A DNA stretch of 64,000 nucleotides. Origin: Phytoseiulus persimilis (lineage: Eukaryota; Arthropoda; Arachnida; Mesostigmata; Phytoseiidae). The notes beneath the pieces are model-generated. The model worked only from the letters and a program-made list of their open reading frames with translations, was not told the origin of the DNA and did no database searches. Positions 13,079 to 26,000 of the stretch are shown here, piece by piece (the first letter of the stretch is position 1; every line of letters starts with the position of its first letter). A program made the position numbers and the translations under genes. The stretch covers positions 25,540,745-25,604,744 of the forward strand of contig CM075102.1 of assembly GCA_037576195.1 (NCBI GenBank), given 5' to 3'.

Positions 13079-16000
13079 CACGTCCGCCGGCCGGTCGAGT
13101 TGGCGTGAAAGGCGAGTCCGCATCGTTCGGAGTTTCCCTGTTCGTTTCGTTGATGTGGGTTCAGCTTCTGTTGCCGCCGCCGTAGACGACGACGATTTGA
13201 TGAGTCTATAGTTAAAGTGTCGGGAGAGACAGAAACGAGAGCGTGAAATGTCCTCGTTGCTCACTTGACTCGCTTCCGATGAAGAATCCCCGTCTGTCAG
13301 GGGCGACCGGACGAAGGTGGCTTTGGGAAGCGAGTGTGAGCTCCGCTCTGACGGCATTGTGCTCGGATTGGTTCGTCGTTGTGGGCACTCGATTGTTGAG
13401 CCGTCGACGTTTTGGAGATCCAGTCGCATGTTTCGTCGAACGAAACTCGACCTGAGCGCTCGCATGCTTTTTCTCACCGGCACCGTTTTGATCGAACTCT
13501 TCGCTGACTCGGGTGAGAGCAATCGGGCAGCATGCCGGGCGAAAAAACGCTCGCTCGGAAGGACAGACTGACGGGCGGGCGTTGTGTTGTCGCAATATTG
13601 TTTGTGCTTTTGGAATCGAGGCGGCGATACATTCAGAGAGGAATATTTTGACGAGCCAACAGTTGACAGTTCATAAAGAGCGGATACCCGGTTGCATGGT
13701 CTGTGTGTTTTGGCCGCGTCGCTGCCGCCGCCGTGACGCTGTCCTTATGCGCGGCGAGCGACAAAACGACGAGCAGAAGTACGAACCGACCGATTGGAAG
13801 AGAGACGTACGGACAGACAGTTGAACGGTTTCGCCGACCGTGACTTGAGACTTCGTGACCGCCACCTTAGTCGGAGACAGTTTTGAGATGACGCTGAAAT
13901 ATAGACCAGATATACTCGCTTCGGTCTCGCTGCTCGGCGAATGGCGGGCGAACGACCAAATGGATCCTCACGGATGGATCCGAACTGCCACAATTCCAAC
14001 TGGGATGAAATCTGTTCCAAAATTGACATCGGAATCCCCCGCACGGCCCGCAAGAGCCAGCTCTCATAATGTGCATGAATAAGTGCGTGCATGCATGCGC
14101 GCGATCTGCGACGATTTTGAGTAGCTGACCGACGGCGATGTCGAGCGGAGTTCAGCCGCGCGAGGAGGGTTCAGCGCGTGACCCTCAAGGGGTTCGAGAC
14201 CGGCTCCGTTCTCTGCCTTGTTAGCTGTCCGTGTCTCTCACACTCTGTTTCCTCCCCCCTCCCTCGCCCCCTTGTTTTCGAGTGTCAGCCAATCGGGCTC
14301 GATGAGCTTTTCTCAATTGCTGATGGAGGGATATTGCGACCACACCCCAACACAGATTGGAGTAGCAACTTTGAACTTTCGAATCGAGCGCCACGGGGGG
14401 CTGGGGAGGGGATCTCCATAGCCGGGATTCGAACCCTAGATTCCGGCGCCAATTTCCATCGTGAATCGTTGGTGTGGGGGGGAGGGGGGACTGCGGTACT
14501 CTGCGATGTGCTTGGAACTGGCCCGGGAACGGATCTCGCAGGCACCAGGCCACGAATCGTCACGGTGGTCTCGGTTTGCATGAGAATGTCTCGGATGGGC
14601 TTTGAGTCTGTCAATCACAGCTTCATTTAGTCAACCGGTGCACCGATCAATCGGTCGCTCGATCCGCAGACTTTTCGGTTTGGGCTCCATGAGCTTCTCG
14701 AGACATGTCGCTCACCGAAGTCATTAATCTAGAGCGAGTTGACCGAAAACTGCGATGGAACGCAACAGATCTGACATTTCTCGGAATCGAGTCAGAGCTG
14801 TGCAAATGGTGACCAGCTCGGCACGCGGCAAGAACGCCGCAATGCATCTCTAGTCGGAGCTAGGCATCCGTTCCTCGCGGCACGAGGCACACGCGTGCAG
14901 ACAGATGACCTCTGCGTTACGAGGAGTTGAAAGAGAGAGGGGTCTTCTCTAAACTGAGTTGGGGGACGAGACGCTGTTGTGGATCTGTCGTCATCAAAGT
15001 GGGGTTTCAAAATTGTAAACCCGCCTTCTTCCCGGGCCGGCCGACCGACCGGCCGGCCGCGGTTCAAGGGTTGATATTCTAATTGGTCGGACGACAGCGA
15101 GCAATGGCGTTTACAACCCCACGGGTAAATAGGCTCCTCCGTTTCGCTCGTGGATAACATGCAATTGTCTCGCTCGTCGAGAAAGCAGTGGACACACACA
15201 AACCAGCTGGACTTTCTCGTCCGCTCTCCTCCCTGGCGCTCTTATCGAGGGACGGAGGTTAACGACTTGTGAATAGTTTGCTCATGATTTCAGAAGCTTT
15301 CCTCAAATCCGAACCAGGACTCCGAGGAACGGTAACGCTATCCGCGGCGACGAACTCGACGTCGCGGTTCAGGACAGATCGTGGGCGTCTTCGTAGCTGG
15401 AGGAGAATTCCTTCTGGGTTTCCATCCGGCTCGCGTTCGACTTTTTTCGATGAGTTTCGAACGAGCTCGAAGACTGGAAGATCCCGACCGTTAGTGAGCA
15501 TCAATCACCATCCCTCCGTGGATGCGAAAATGGATTCATGAGGCCAGATCACTTGAGTCTGAAGGTTTGGGTCTCATTCATCTGATCATCTCCCATCAGT
15601 CCATGGATGCATGGGGGGAGGGCAAAGACAATCGGACGAATAATGCCTCACTGCAGTGCAAAGCCGAGGAGCTCAGGCATCAGATAATCATCCATCGATC
15701 CTTCCACATGGATAGATGGGCGTTGTAATAATCGCGGCAAAAAATCACTGCCCAGACACGCCCGGAGCCTCGAAGTTCGATCGTTCCAGAGCTTCCATCC
15801 ATCCATGTGAGATGAATGAGTGATTGATACTCGAATGACTCAGATGGTTCAGACGTTATGCCTTGAGCCCAGCTTCCATCCCCCGATTTATAGGCCACTA
15901 TGATTTATGAATGATGCTAAGACATTAAGGCTCGAGTGATAATTGCAAACTTTGACTAATTGAGCGTCATATCTCCGGAAGAATTGAAAGATCGTGATTG

Positions 16001-17134
16001 ATGATCACTGCCCAAACCATGATAATCCATCTGGTACAGTGTCATCGACGAGCATTGTAGCGTAGTCGTGCGCCCAGCTCGTCCGAGAGATAATCTCACT
16101 CGGAGCGGGCAGAATCCGCGCAGAAAAAATCTTCTGAAACCCCACCGAAACGCGCCCGCCGCCGCGTCCAGTCACTCCGGTGACACAGCGTTCCAGTCGA
16201 ATGGTAGTGAAACCGATTGATAAGCGGATTCCTCAAGAGGTCCGCCCTTCGCCGCCTGCCAGCGGACTACACTCCAATAAAACTGGCGAGCGATTACAAC
16301 GCCGGACACGACAAATGAGCGATAACCCAATTACTGCTTCAATGGATGGCGGCGTGGTCGGACATTTCACGGATGGTGGAGGGGGCAGGTTTGTTTGCTC
16401 AGTCCGCCGGAGATAAGCCAATCCGCCCCGTTCGAGTAGCTCGTGAGCAAATTCCCGGCGAGTGAGTGAGTGGAGTCGCAGTGAGCACTGCAGAAGTGCG
16501 TACCTGGATACTCCGCCGGCCGAGCTAGCGCCTGATGCGTAAGAAGTGGTCTGCATCGCCGCCCGAAATACTTCGGCGATAGGGGAGGTACCACCCGGAG
16601 TATCTCAGTGGCGGTAGCCGTCGGTCGGTCGGTCGGACCACACCACGTTGACACCGGCTAACTCGGGTGGTCCCATAGCGTTGCTCCACAAATAGCGTCG
16701 TCGACGTCTTCTTCTCGCTGACGTTCGTTGCCCACAGTCGACTCCATCGGCATCTTGGCGTCCAGCGGCATCTCCCGTTGATGCGGCTGTTGCCTTCGGT
16801 CCAGCTATTGGTGGCACGGCGTCCCGACAAATGGCCGTGACATCTTCCAATGTCTGAAAGCCGTAAGAAAGCGGAATGCTCGGAGCCCATGTGAAGCTTG
16901 CTGACCGGTTCTAAGGACAACCCGTCGACTGACTGGCCTGGGTCCCAGCACATCTCGGTCCCCCAGAGTTGATTCCCGCGGTCGGAAGACGGTGACCCTG
17001 GTCGCCAAGACTACGGACACCCCCCGGCTGAAGTATTTGAGGAAGTCGCTTGCCAAGGGAATTCGGTTCGCGAACTGACGTTGCGGACGTTCGAATGTTC
17101 CGGAGCGTATTGGTCGGTCTGACAGACGCACGGT

Positions 17135-17216
17135 CGGCGGCGGCGGCGGCGATGACTGGTCACACCCGGCAATGACCATAACCGAAGTAACAGAAGCAGC
17201 GCCGCCGCCGCCGCCG
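17135..17216. repeat. Perfect 17-bp CGG/CCG inverted repeat
   Basis: The 17-bp arm at 17135-17151 (CGG repeats) is exactly complementary in reverse to 17200-17216 (CCG repeats), separated by 48 bp. It could fold into a stable GC hairpin. Confidence 0.85.
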
Positions 17217-20000
17217 CACGTCCAAAGGAACAATCGAACGCCGGCCACGACGACGAGGTCCGAAGACTTCCTCCGTGTAGCCAGCTCTTCGGATGTTCGT
17301 TCAGTTTGAAGAATCTAGAATTATATTCGAAAGGCGCGTGGTGGTCTTGGTTTGCGCGTTGCCACGGCAGCTCACCGTGCCGTCGATCCCGCGAGGAGCT
17401 TAGCGTCATCGGCGACCGCGCTAGCAAAAGGAAGAAGCCGAGACACACACACCGGGTTGGTTGCTTGGCTGGCTGGCTAGCGAGCCGCTGAGGAAGCCCG
17501 CTTTTTGAATGCAACCATTGCTGCAGGAGTAGTTGACGAAGATGTCTGACCACAAAGGGGTCACTCCGTGACTTGGGCCACCCCGCTGACTACCAGGAGG
17601 TCCTCAATTGAATTATTGGGGAGGATGGACACTACAACTCAGTCACTCACCCGGAGAAGCCCTGGAAGTCGTAACGAACGCGCGTTCCCCGACTTGCCCA
17701 AAATCGAACAATCGGAGGAGCTCGTCCTCCGACATCGAAGTAGATCTCTCCTCTTAAGACTGCGCATTCCAATTCGGTTCCGTGTTGCATTGCCCGAATG
17801 AATGCGCCGCCGAAAGGATCACGTGCTCCTGGATCCTCGTGAGCATTGTGAGCTCCATTCGGTCCTCAGGATGATCATCGCCAGGATGGACCTAAACGGG
17901 ACCGCTTGATACCGGGCTGTTGTATTCGCAAAGGAAGTTCGATGGAGAGCCATTAGGGCGGGAATGAGGGCTTCACTTTCCTCAGTTCCATGAACGTCGC
18001 GATCGGAGAGGAGCCAGTGGAAAAATTTGCGAGAAGCTCGACGGTCAAACAAGCACTAAAATCTTCTGACGCGCGTTCATGACCAGACTTGCGCCCTTCC
18101 AGTAGCGATAGAAAACATTGGAGAGCTTCGATTTTTTTCGATCCATCGCGACGGACCTTCGGTGGACTAAGTTTTGTTCGCACCAAGATCTTGTAAAAAT
18201 CAATCGGCGATGAGAACTGCAACCGGCCGGAGCGGACGAACCAATGATCCGTTTTGACAATCGGCCCTCAAGTGAAGCCTGTCGGTTTATCACTCGCTCG
18301 AACGGTGAGCATTCGTGTGAGTTTGTATGTGTCTACCTGTGCAACAAACAGTTGACCCTGGGGTACGACGATCGAACTGAGCAACAATCGACCATCGTGC
18401 ACGGCCGATTCCCATGGCTAAGGTGATTATATCGTGTTCCTGTCGTGCCACGACCAGTAGCAATGTTCACCATGCTAATCCGGCATCTTAGAGCTGTCAG
18501 AATCGTTTGATCGATCGGGCGGCGGCGGCTTCGAAGCAATTTGCATCAAATGAACACCGAGCCGGTCGGACAGCGATCGACATCAACTCTCGGTGTGAAA
18601 CTCTCTCGACCATTCGTTAATCCTCTTCGGCAACCCCAAGATGTCTTGGCGTCCTCCGTATGATCCTCCTTCGGAGTGTGTGTATGGATCTCTTCCCTCA
18701 CGGCTAATCACTCACACAACCTCAGACGAGCGTTCGCTCGGCGTTGCCGGATCGATTCTGGTCTCACTAGAAGATCCTGGAGAGTATTTCCACATCTATC
18801 GAACGCCACAAGCTGCCGGTGGCTCCGATTCAACTTCGAGAGCAGCGATCACTCCCCGGAAGAGTGGAAACATATTGAGGGGAGTAATGGGGAGTCATTG
18901 TTCTCAGGTTTTGAAATGTCGCTTCTCGCTCTCCAGGAATGGTCTCTAACCCCGGAAATCTTCATATTTTTTTCGAAAGCGCCGTTCGTCCATACGCTTC
19001 TGACTGGAAAATCTGACACGTTCTTTCGGAATGATATGCGCGCTTACCGTTCCATCATATTGGATGACCCGCAGTGGGTTCTTCTAGCGAAAGCCAAGTT
19101 CTTCTCACAAGAGGGATTCCTTCAGTGTTTTTTTTTTTGCTGCTGGTGCAGCTCCCTCGTAATGTCAGCCGGAGTCTATTGTGATTACCCTTCGCCAGAG
19201 TGGATGTCTATGTCACTTTGTTCTTGATATAAGTCCACAAACTGTTGAAAACAGAGGATCCCTTTGTTTTGTAGAGACAACCGAACCTAGCGGCCGGTCA
19301 GCCGAGTGAGCGAGATTGCTTGAGTGCCTGCCAGCTTGCTCGCTTGGCACCCCATTCACAAGGTAAACAGAACCCGTCTCGGCCCGTCAAGGTGCATGTT
19401 GAGAAACCAATGTCCTCCGATTCCGTGATTGCCGTTGTCGGGACCCGAACGGCGTTCGTGAGTCGCAACGGCCGTATGCTCGCGTATGTAGGTGTCAACG
19501 ATTCTGTGATCATGATGTGAAACCTGAAGAGCCACTTTCCACGATTTGAGAATAGATTGGGCCAAAGGTAGGCGGAGAGGAAGGAGATAGAAGAGCAGTG
19601 GAAGAAGGCTCTTCTTGGGTGGCTCGAGCTAGCATCTCATCATCCCACGACAGAAGCAGTAACGTTGAAGAGCGCGAATTTCACATCTTTATCTGTCCTC
19701 AATGACCCGCGACACCAGTCTACATAAACTGTGGGTTCTTCGGCGTAAATCGACCCTGGTGTCGGTGCTCCGGAGGTCTCATCTTCTGGAAGCTATTACT
19801 GTAGAGCCACTGGAGATTTCTTGATCATCGTTTGCTTTCTCTCGGTTTTTGTGCTCGCCTGCATGGGCTGTTTGTGTTGGTTTTTTCGCTTTCCGACCTG
19901 CCGACCCCCACTCCAACGCGCGAGCATCTCCACGTCCGGGTCATTAATATTTTTCCAATTTTTTTCCCGAGAGCGGAGGGAAGAACCGGGGTGTGAAACT

Positions 20001-23000
20001 CTGCTCTTGTTCCCGACCCTCCTCAGCACGGGTGTCCGCACCGCGATGAGACTCGGAAGGTGATTTTCTGCGCGCGTGAGTTCTGCTCACTGGAAAGTTC
20101 GCGCTCCTGAGGCTCATACCGAGCTCCCCACTCCGAGCGAGTCGCACGCGAGTCGACCGACAAAGCCGGCGGAGCATGAGCATTCCCCGGTCGGTGGATT
20201 TGAACTGATTGGAGTGCGGATCACGACCGAACATCCTGGATATGTCGCCAGCTAGGAATCAGGTGCTCTGATTAGGATCTTTGCGGAACCACGTGCCTTC
20301 TACTCGCGAGATTGGAGCTGCCAGATGAGGCTCGGCCTGAAGTCCGTCCAGCGAGACTCGAAGACCAGTGACTCTCCTCTTTCCTCCATTCTCCTTTTTT
20401 TTCGCACTCGCAGTCCCTTTTGTGAGCCATAGGGTTTACCCTTCGTTTGTTGCTCAAGAAAAAAAAAAAACTGCCGCAGAGAACTGCCGGGGCTCGGAAC
20501 CTCGGGCCTTCAAGTCCACCAGAGATCCATCGCGGGAAATCGGGGCTGGAATCGAAATCGGTCGCTCTCGAGCGAACCCCTGAGAGATGGTTATCATCGT
20601 CGCCGTCCTCGGAGAGCGAGTGACTGTTGGCCTCTCAAGAGCAGCAACGACGCTGGCAGCAGATTTTCAGATGCAAGTAAGAAGCGAGGAACTCCACGCG
20701 CCAGATCTTCCCTTGTTATTTGGGGTGAGAGCTTCTGAACTGGAACCGAGCGAGCTCGCTGACCAGCTGACGTCCAACGGAAGTGTTCGAGGGGTTGCAC
20801 AAGGGGGCGTAGCAGGACCAGACTTCGTCGTCGTCGTCGCTGTTGTCGTCGTCATTGGCGTTGTGTTTGGAGCGCCCGCCGTTGCTCCGATCTATGGAGC
20901 AAAAGAAAACTCCACCCTTCAGAGCGCCGGAAGAAACCGCTTGAGGTCGAAACCGGTAGTCGCCAGGAAGCGCGACATCGTCCGTCCTCGTCAGTGGAGT
21001 CCGCTCGCTGGCCGCTCTGCCGTACAACTCTCTCTCTCTCGGGGAACAGATCTATCGCGGGAGGAAAATTCGTCGCATACTTCCGCCTGATTCGCGATCG
21101 AGCGGACACTGAAGCTTAGCCGGGCATGGTGTCTCGCTGTTGACCACGAGTCCCTGCGCCCTGTTTACGCCGTCGAATTGAACAGTCGTAAAGTTTCCCC
21201 TCACGAGTTTATTGCATCGGATCGTCGGGAGCGCGTCTCTCTCCCGACGAACGCAAACACGCGCGCGCACGCACGCGACGGCAGGCTCGGTGACAGTCGT
21301 CACCGACCTGGTCGTCGTCATCATCATCGTCACCAAGAGGAACAATCTGATCATCGCCAAGATTCGGCCCCGATCTTGAGAAAGAACGTCCTCACCTGCA
21401 GTCGCTCCAGTTTCGCGGTGTTTCGAATGTTACCAGCCACACTGTCTTCGATGCGTGTCGGAATCTTGAGGATCACGGTTGGGTTCAATGGGGACCCGGG
21501 ACGATGACGATCTCTTCTTTTGGTGAAACTTGCGAAACCGACCGGCATTCTGGCAGATTCCAGATCTGGAAGATTCTCGACGTTCCGCTCGAGCGACCCC
21601 GAGCACTCGACGCACCGTCGAACACTCTGGGTGATCCTCTTCATCGCGCTGATCATCGCCCCCAGCGATAGGAACCAGGGGCGACCGAAGCTTGCCGAGA
21701 ATATTGGCCCATTGCGAGCTCTGGGTCCCCTCGATCGGGCCCCGCGGGACCGAGCCACGGCTCGACGATCCGGTCAATGTCTGAGCGGAGACGGGATCAG
21801 ACTCCTTGACCACATCCCTAGTCGCATAACCTGCGCGTCCTACTTCTCGACATCGTTCTCTTCGCAGCCAGCGGCGATGATGTATGTGGCCTCTTCAGAT
21901 CCTTCGCGACCCCAACCCCCCTCGTTGCTGCCGCGGCTGTTGTTGTTCACAACCAGGATTGAAACTTTGGAGCTCCGCCGTCTCGGGAGCAACAACAATT
22001 TCTCGTCAATTGAACTCGAAGCCATTCGCTCCCCCCCCCCTCCCTGGATCTCTAGCTCGCCAACTCCCGAGAACGAATGTCAGCTCATGCGCCGATAACC
22101 CTCCTCACTAAATAGAGGCGTATACATTTCACTTTGATTTCACACTGGTCAGGGACGCTGCCGAGCGGCCGAGTCTGCTCGAAGCGAGCGAGTCGAGCGA
22201 ATGTTCTTCGCGGGCCGTTTCGAAGGGGGTAAGGCGGGAGCAGTGGCAGCCGGCGAGCGACGTAAAATAGCGCCAAACGTTTTCTCGCTCGGACACCGGG
22301 CTGGCGTGGGAGGCGAGTTATCACCCAGATTGTCATAGCACGTTTTGGGCAAGATCATTAAATTGGACGCTATTTATGTGTTCCCCTTTTGAAGATGTTT
22401 GAGCGAGCCAGTTGTAAATTCGCCTACAACCGATAAACGTCGACCGAACGCAGAGCATCAACGGCCAAAGACGGCGACGACCTGTAGCCGGCGGTTTCGG
22501 GATCCACACACGACGGGTGGATTCGAAGTTCATTCAGTGCTCCCGAAGTCTGATCCATTATTTTGAGCCTCGTCCGGAGCTCTTCTTCCTCAGCTCCTAC
22601 GAGCCGCTCGCGAGTCGGTAGGAGCCCGTTCCGAGAGGACTCGCTTGCAGAGTCGAGACAGAGAGCGGATACCGTGCACTCCGCAACGCTCGAGCGACAG
22701 CCGTCCGACGTACAGAAGAACAGCAGTAGCGATTCGGCAACGGAGACTCCAAAGTGTCTTCGATGCACTCCAGGTGATGGCTCTCTTCGCGGTCGCATTG
22801 TGTCCTCCGTTGTCCGTGAGCTCTCTCATTGGGCGACCAGCCGAGCAAGTCGGCCAGTCATTCAGCCAGCCAGCCAACTATAATCTCTGCATGGCGCGCA
22901 ACATGTGTGTGACGACCAGGGTTGACATGCCTTCGGAAAAGCGACTTCGTCTCTCTTCGATCCGACCAGAAGGCTTCTTCTTCTTCGTCGTCGTCGTCAT

Positions 23001-26000
23001 CGATTGAATCTACCCCTCGGCGTGTATGTTGCCGTTGGTGCAAAGCATGCGCAATTGAAGCCTTTGGGCCAATCTCTTGTTTAAACATCATTTATCACAG
23101 CCGAACTTACACAATCGCAGCCGAAAGCCCAGATTAAGCGATCAGCCGGATCTTTCACCCCCGCGGGTCCAGCGCGAACAGAGTGATCGCATGTGTCGTG
23201 CTCTTCGGGGATGATGCTGCTGCTGCTGCTGCCTGGGCGCAGGTATTCCGCCGGGACATCGAAGACATGAAGCTGCCGAGAGGGGCCGATTGGAGGCGAG
23301 AAAAGAGTTCTCATTTACTCTGCTTACCATGAACCTTCAAAAGTCGAAGTCCAGGATGGACATAAAATACCGCATTCCCGCCGTTCAGATCGACGCGCGC
23401 ATCTGGAGCGACGGCCCCCAGAGCTGGACACGGCTCCGTCGAAAGAAACACCAGGAACGAAAACATCAACAGCATTAGGAGAAAGGACAGTGACAACTGT
23501 GAAGTCGTCCCGCGGACCCATGCCTCGCTGAGGCGATAACCTTCAGCATCGGTTCGGTCGCTGCGCTTGGTTTGAGTGTTTTCTCAGAGTCTTCTTCTTC
23601 TCAGTCGGTTCTGTTTTTCACTTGGTAAGCGATCGTTAGTCACGGCCGCGATCGCCGTCGGCAGGACGTTGGGAGTGAGGGAATCTATCTGTTCGTCAGT
23701 CGGTCATCCGAAAACCAGTGAATCGAGTTGAGATCTCTAATCAGCCTGTTTTCAGCAGACTTTAGAGCAGTCGTTAAGAGAACATAAACTTCACTCGGAA
23801 ACGCTCCTCCTGAAGGAGCCTTCGGAGCGCTGCATCGAGCCCGCCTGTTCTGTCGAGAGATAGAAACACCAAGAAGAAGAGCGAGATCGTCGGCCATCCG
23901 ACAGCTAAGGCGATGATCGGTATCTCGTTCGATTCCGCGAGGCAATAAAATTTTACGTCTTCTGACTTCTCTCCTGCGTGCGTCGCCGGACCCACAAGGA
24001 TGTGCGCGGCACGAATTCAGAACGGACCGAGTGTCAACCGAACGGACTCGTCATCGATAGCAATGCTGACAGCCGCGGTGAGCTCCCCCCCCCCCCGTCC
24101 TCTGTTCCCCTCTCCACGCAACAAGAGTTCCACTGGAGCCTAGCCTGATGTATGCGAGCGTCTATTTACACGTTTGGGTGTTCGAGGGAATCGCCGCGGT
24201 ATCCGCGCCGCTCCATCGACCAGAACCGCGCTCCATAGAGTTCCAGGATTCGATCGGCGCTCCCGATTGTTCCGTTCGGGACTTTCTGGAGAAGGCCGAA
24301 AAAGGCCACGGATTCGCTTCAGCTGCGATTCATTGACTGCTCTGTATGGCGTTCGGAAGTCCGCTAGCAAAGCCCAGCATCCGGAGCGCAGCACGGTGAT
24401 CGATCATCGAATGTAATCGCCATTTCAAAACACGTTAACAGTTCGTGATTGAACATTTTCTGACCGTTCGATCTGAAAAAGATTCCGGCGATGCGTGCGA
24501 GTGCCTCTTCACGTGCTTCGATCGCCGTCATTATGATCGTGCCGTCGTTCAACCCACTGTCGCCGAAGCTCGTTGAACTTATGCGTCGACTCCGAATCAT
24601 ACAGAATTTCGGAGGAAATGAATCTCCTCCGGTGAGTCTGGCACCAGATGGAGCTCGTGCAGGTCATCCGCACAGAATTACGAAAAGAAATGATATCTGC
24701 TCGTCATGGCATTGACGATTGCCGTTGATCGGGGCAGAAGATGCGTTCGACAGGAACCTGAACTCTGCTCACTATCCGACACTGGCTGACAAATTGAGCC
24801 AGCAGTTTTTCTTCTCGGATACATTTTTTTGTGTTCTTCGCTCTAAAATTACGCTCTTCCCTGTATGATTTCCCGTGCGCGTGCGTGCCCGTACACATAT
24901 CGGAATTAGAGCAGACGTTTTTCACAAAGAGAAGTTCAATAGTGGTCATCCCGTCCGCTGCTTCGATCCGAAGTTGAAGTCGTGACGCTCTGTGTTCGAC
25001 GGTAGAAATCTTGACGGCGACGGCACCGACGGTGGCAGCCACGGCAGCAGCCAGCTCCATCTCCCTAGACTGTCCCTCGTCGTGCGCGTAACGGGGGACT
25101 TGATCCAGGCTGGCCAGGCGGTCGGCTCGCCGCTTCGCTGGTGGTGGCGGCGGCGGCGTCAACGGGCGCAAACGGCGTAACGTTGCGAGTGGACCGGCGG
25201 GACGGCCGACGGTCCACGACAACCAATGACGTCGCGTCGTTTCAGTAGGCGGCGTCGCTGTGCGCCCTCTCCGAACGCACCCGAAGCACCGCCGCGCAGG
25301 ATCAACGCCAGATCGACAAGGGACCGAGGCTCCCACGGCGGTCCGTCTGTTTCGTTGCTGCTGCTCCCGACGACGACGAGGACGACTGACGAAAGTCCGA
25401 TCGTCCGTCGACGATTTGTTCATTCGACCCCGTGTGCATCAGTAGTTCCAGTACTTGATGCGGTCGGCTGTGCCAATCACAAGTTTCTCCCATCCTTATC
25501 CGCTGGATAGTGTACTCTCTCCCGAACTGAGGACATGTGCGAACCACTCATGCTACCTCCAGCCTTCGTGGCTAGAAGTGCCTTGATGCTACAGGACGTA
25601 CTTGCACGTGAGTTTCGATCAAGCGGACGTCAATATCGAGAACAATTCTCTTCATTCCGGGAAAAATCAATTCGCGCCTGGGGCAGAATATCTTTTTCAT
25701 GAGAGGAAAGACCGGGGCTCAACACTCGATTGTGGGTGCTGGCGAGACGATAACATCTTTGTCTGCACGGAGCGAGCTTCACGGTTATCCCTGCGGGCTC
25801 TGTGTCGTTTTTTTTTTTGTTTATCGGAGAAGGCAGGCGCAGAAACCACCTGTCCGCGCAGAACTCAGCTGCGCAAGTCAGTCAGCTGGAGTTTTCGCTT
25901 TCCTCGGGCAGGCTCGGTGTGAGATTATTGTTTCAAGAGCGAGCCTCTTGAGATTGATGAATTCATTTCGATGAATTTCTCGCTCTCATCCTGTGAACGG

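Larger units (their letters stand above)
10001..20000. other. No recognisable gene; simple-repeat-rich DNA
   Basis: This stretch contains GGTC/CCCG arrays (10406-10444), GTG-GCG repeats (11553-11585), a CAGC array (12221-12240), a T30 run (13049-13078), GGCC/GACC repeats (15031-15060), ATCC-type repeats about 15,570-15,910, GGTC (16621-16637), a CGG/CCG inverted pair (17135-17216) and T11 (19128-19138). Frames at 18,676-19,227 and 19,320-19,520 (+) look somewhat protein-like but match nothing I know. Confidence 0.45.

Noticed and set aside
14405..14455. GGTTCGAATCC on the minus strand resembling a tRNA B box
   Set aside because: The flanking bases do not form a proper T stem and no A box, anticodon arm or acceptor stem is present at the right distance.
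19320..19520. Plus-strand frame with a valine-rich, protein-like end
   Set aside because: It has no start context, splice partners or recognised motif.
20716..21027. Minus-strand frame with acidic run and cysteines
   Set aside because: The aspartate run is the reverse of a GTC microsatellite and no splice-linked neighbours could be fixed; possible but unsupported.
24704..25423. Minus-strand 239-codon open frame
   Set aside because: Composition is arginine/proline/serine-rich with runs from GGC repeats, no domain is visible, and it overlaps equally open frames on the other strand.
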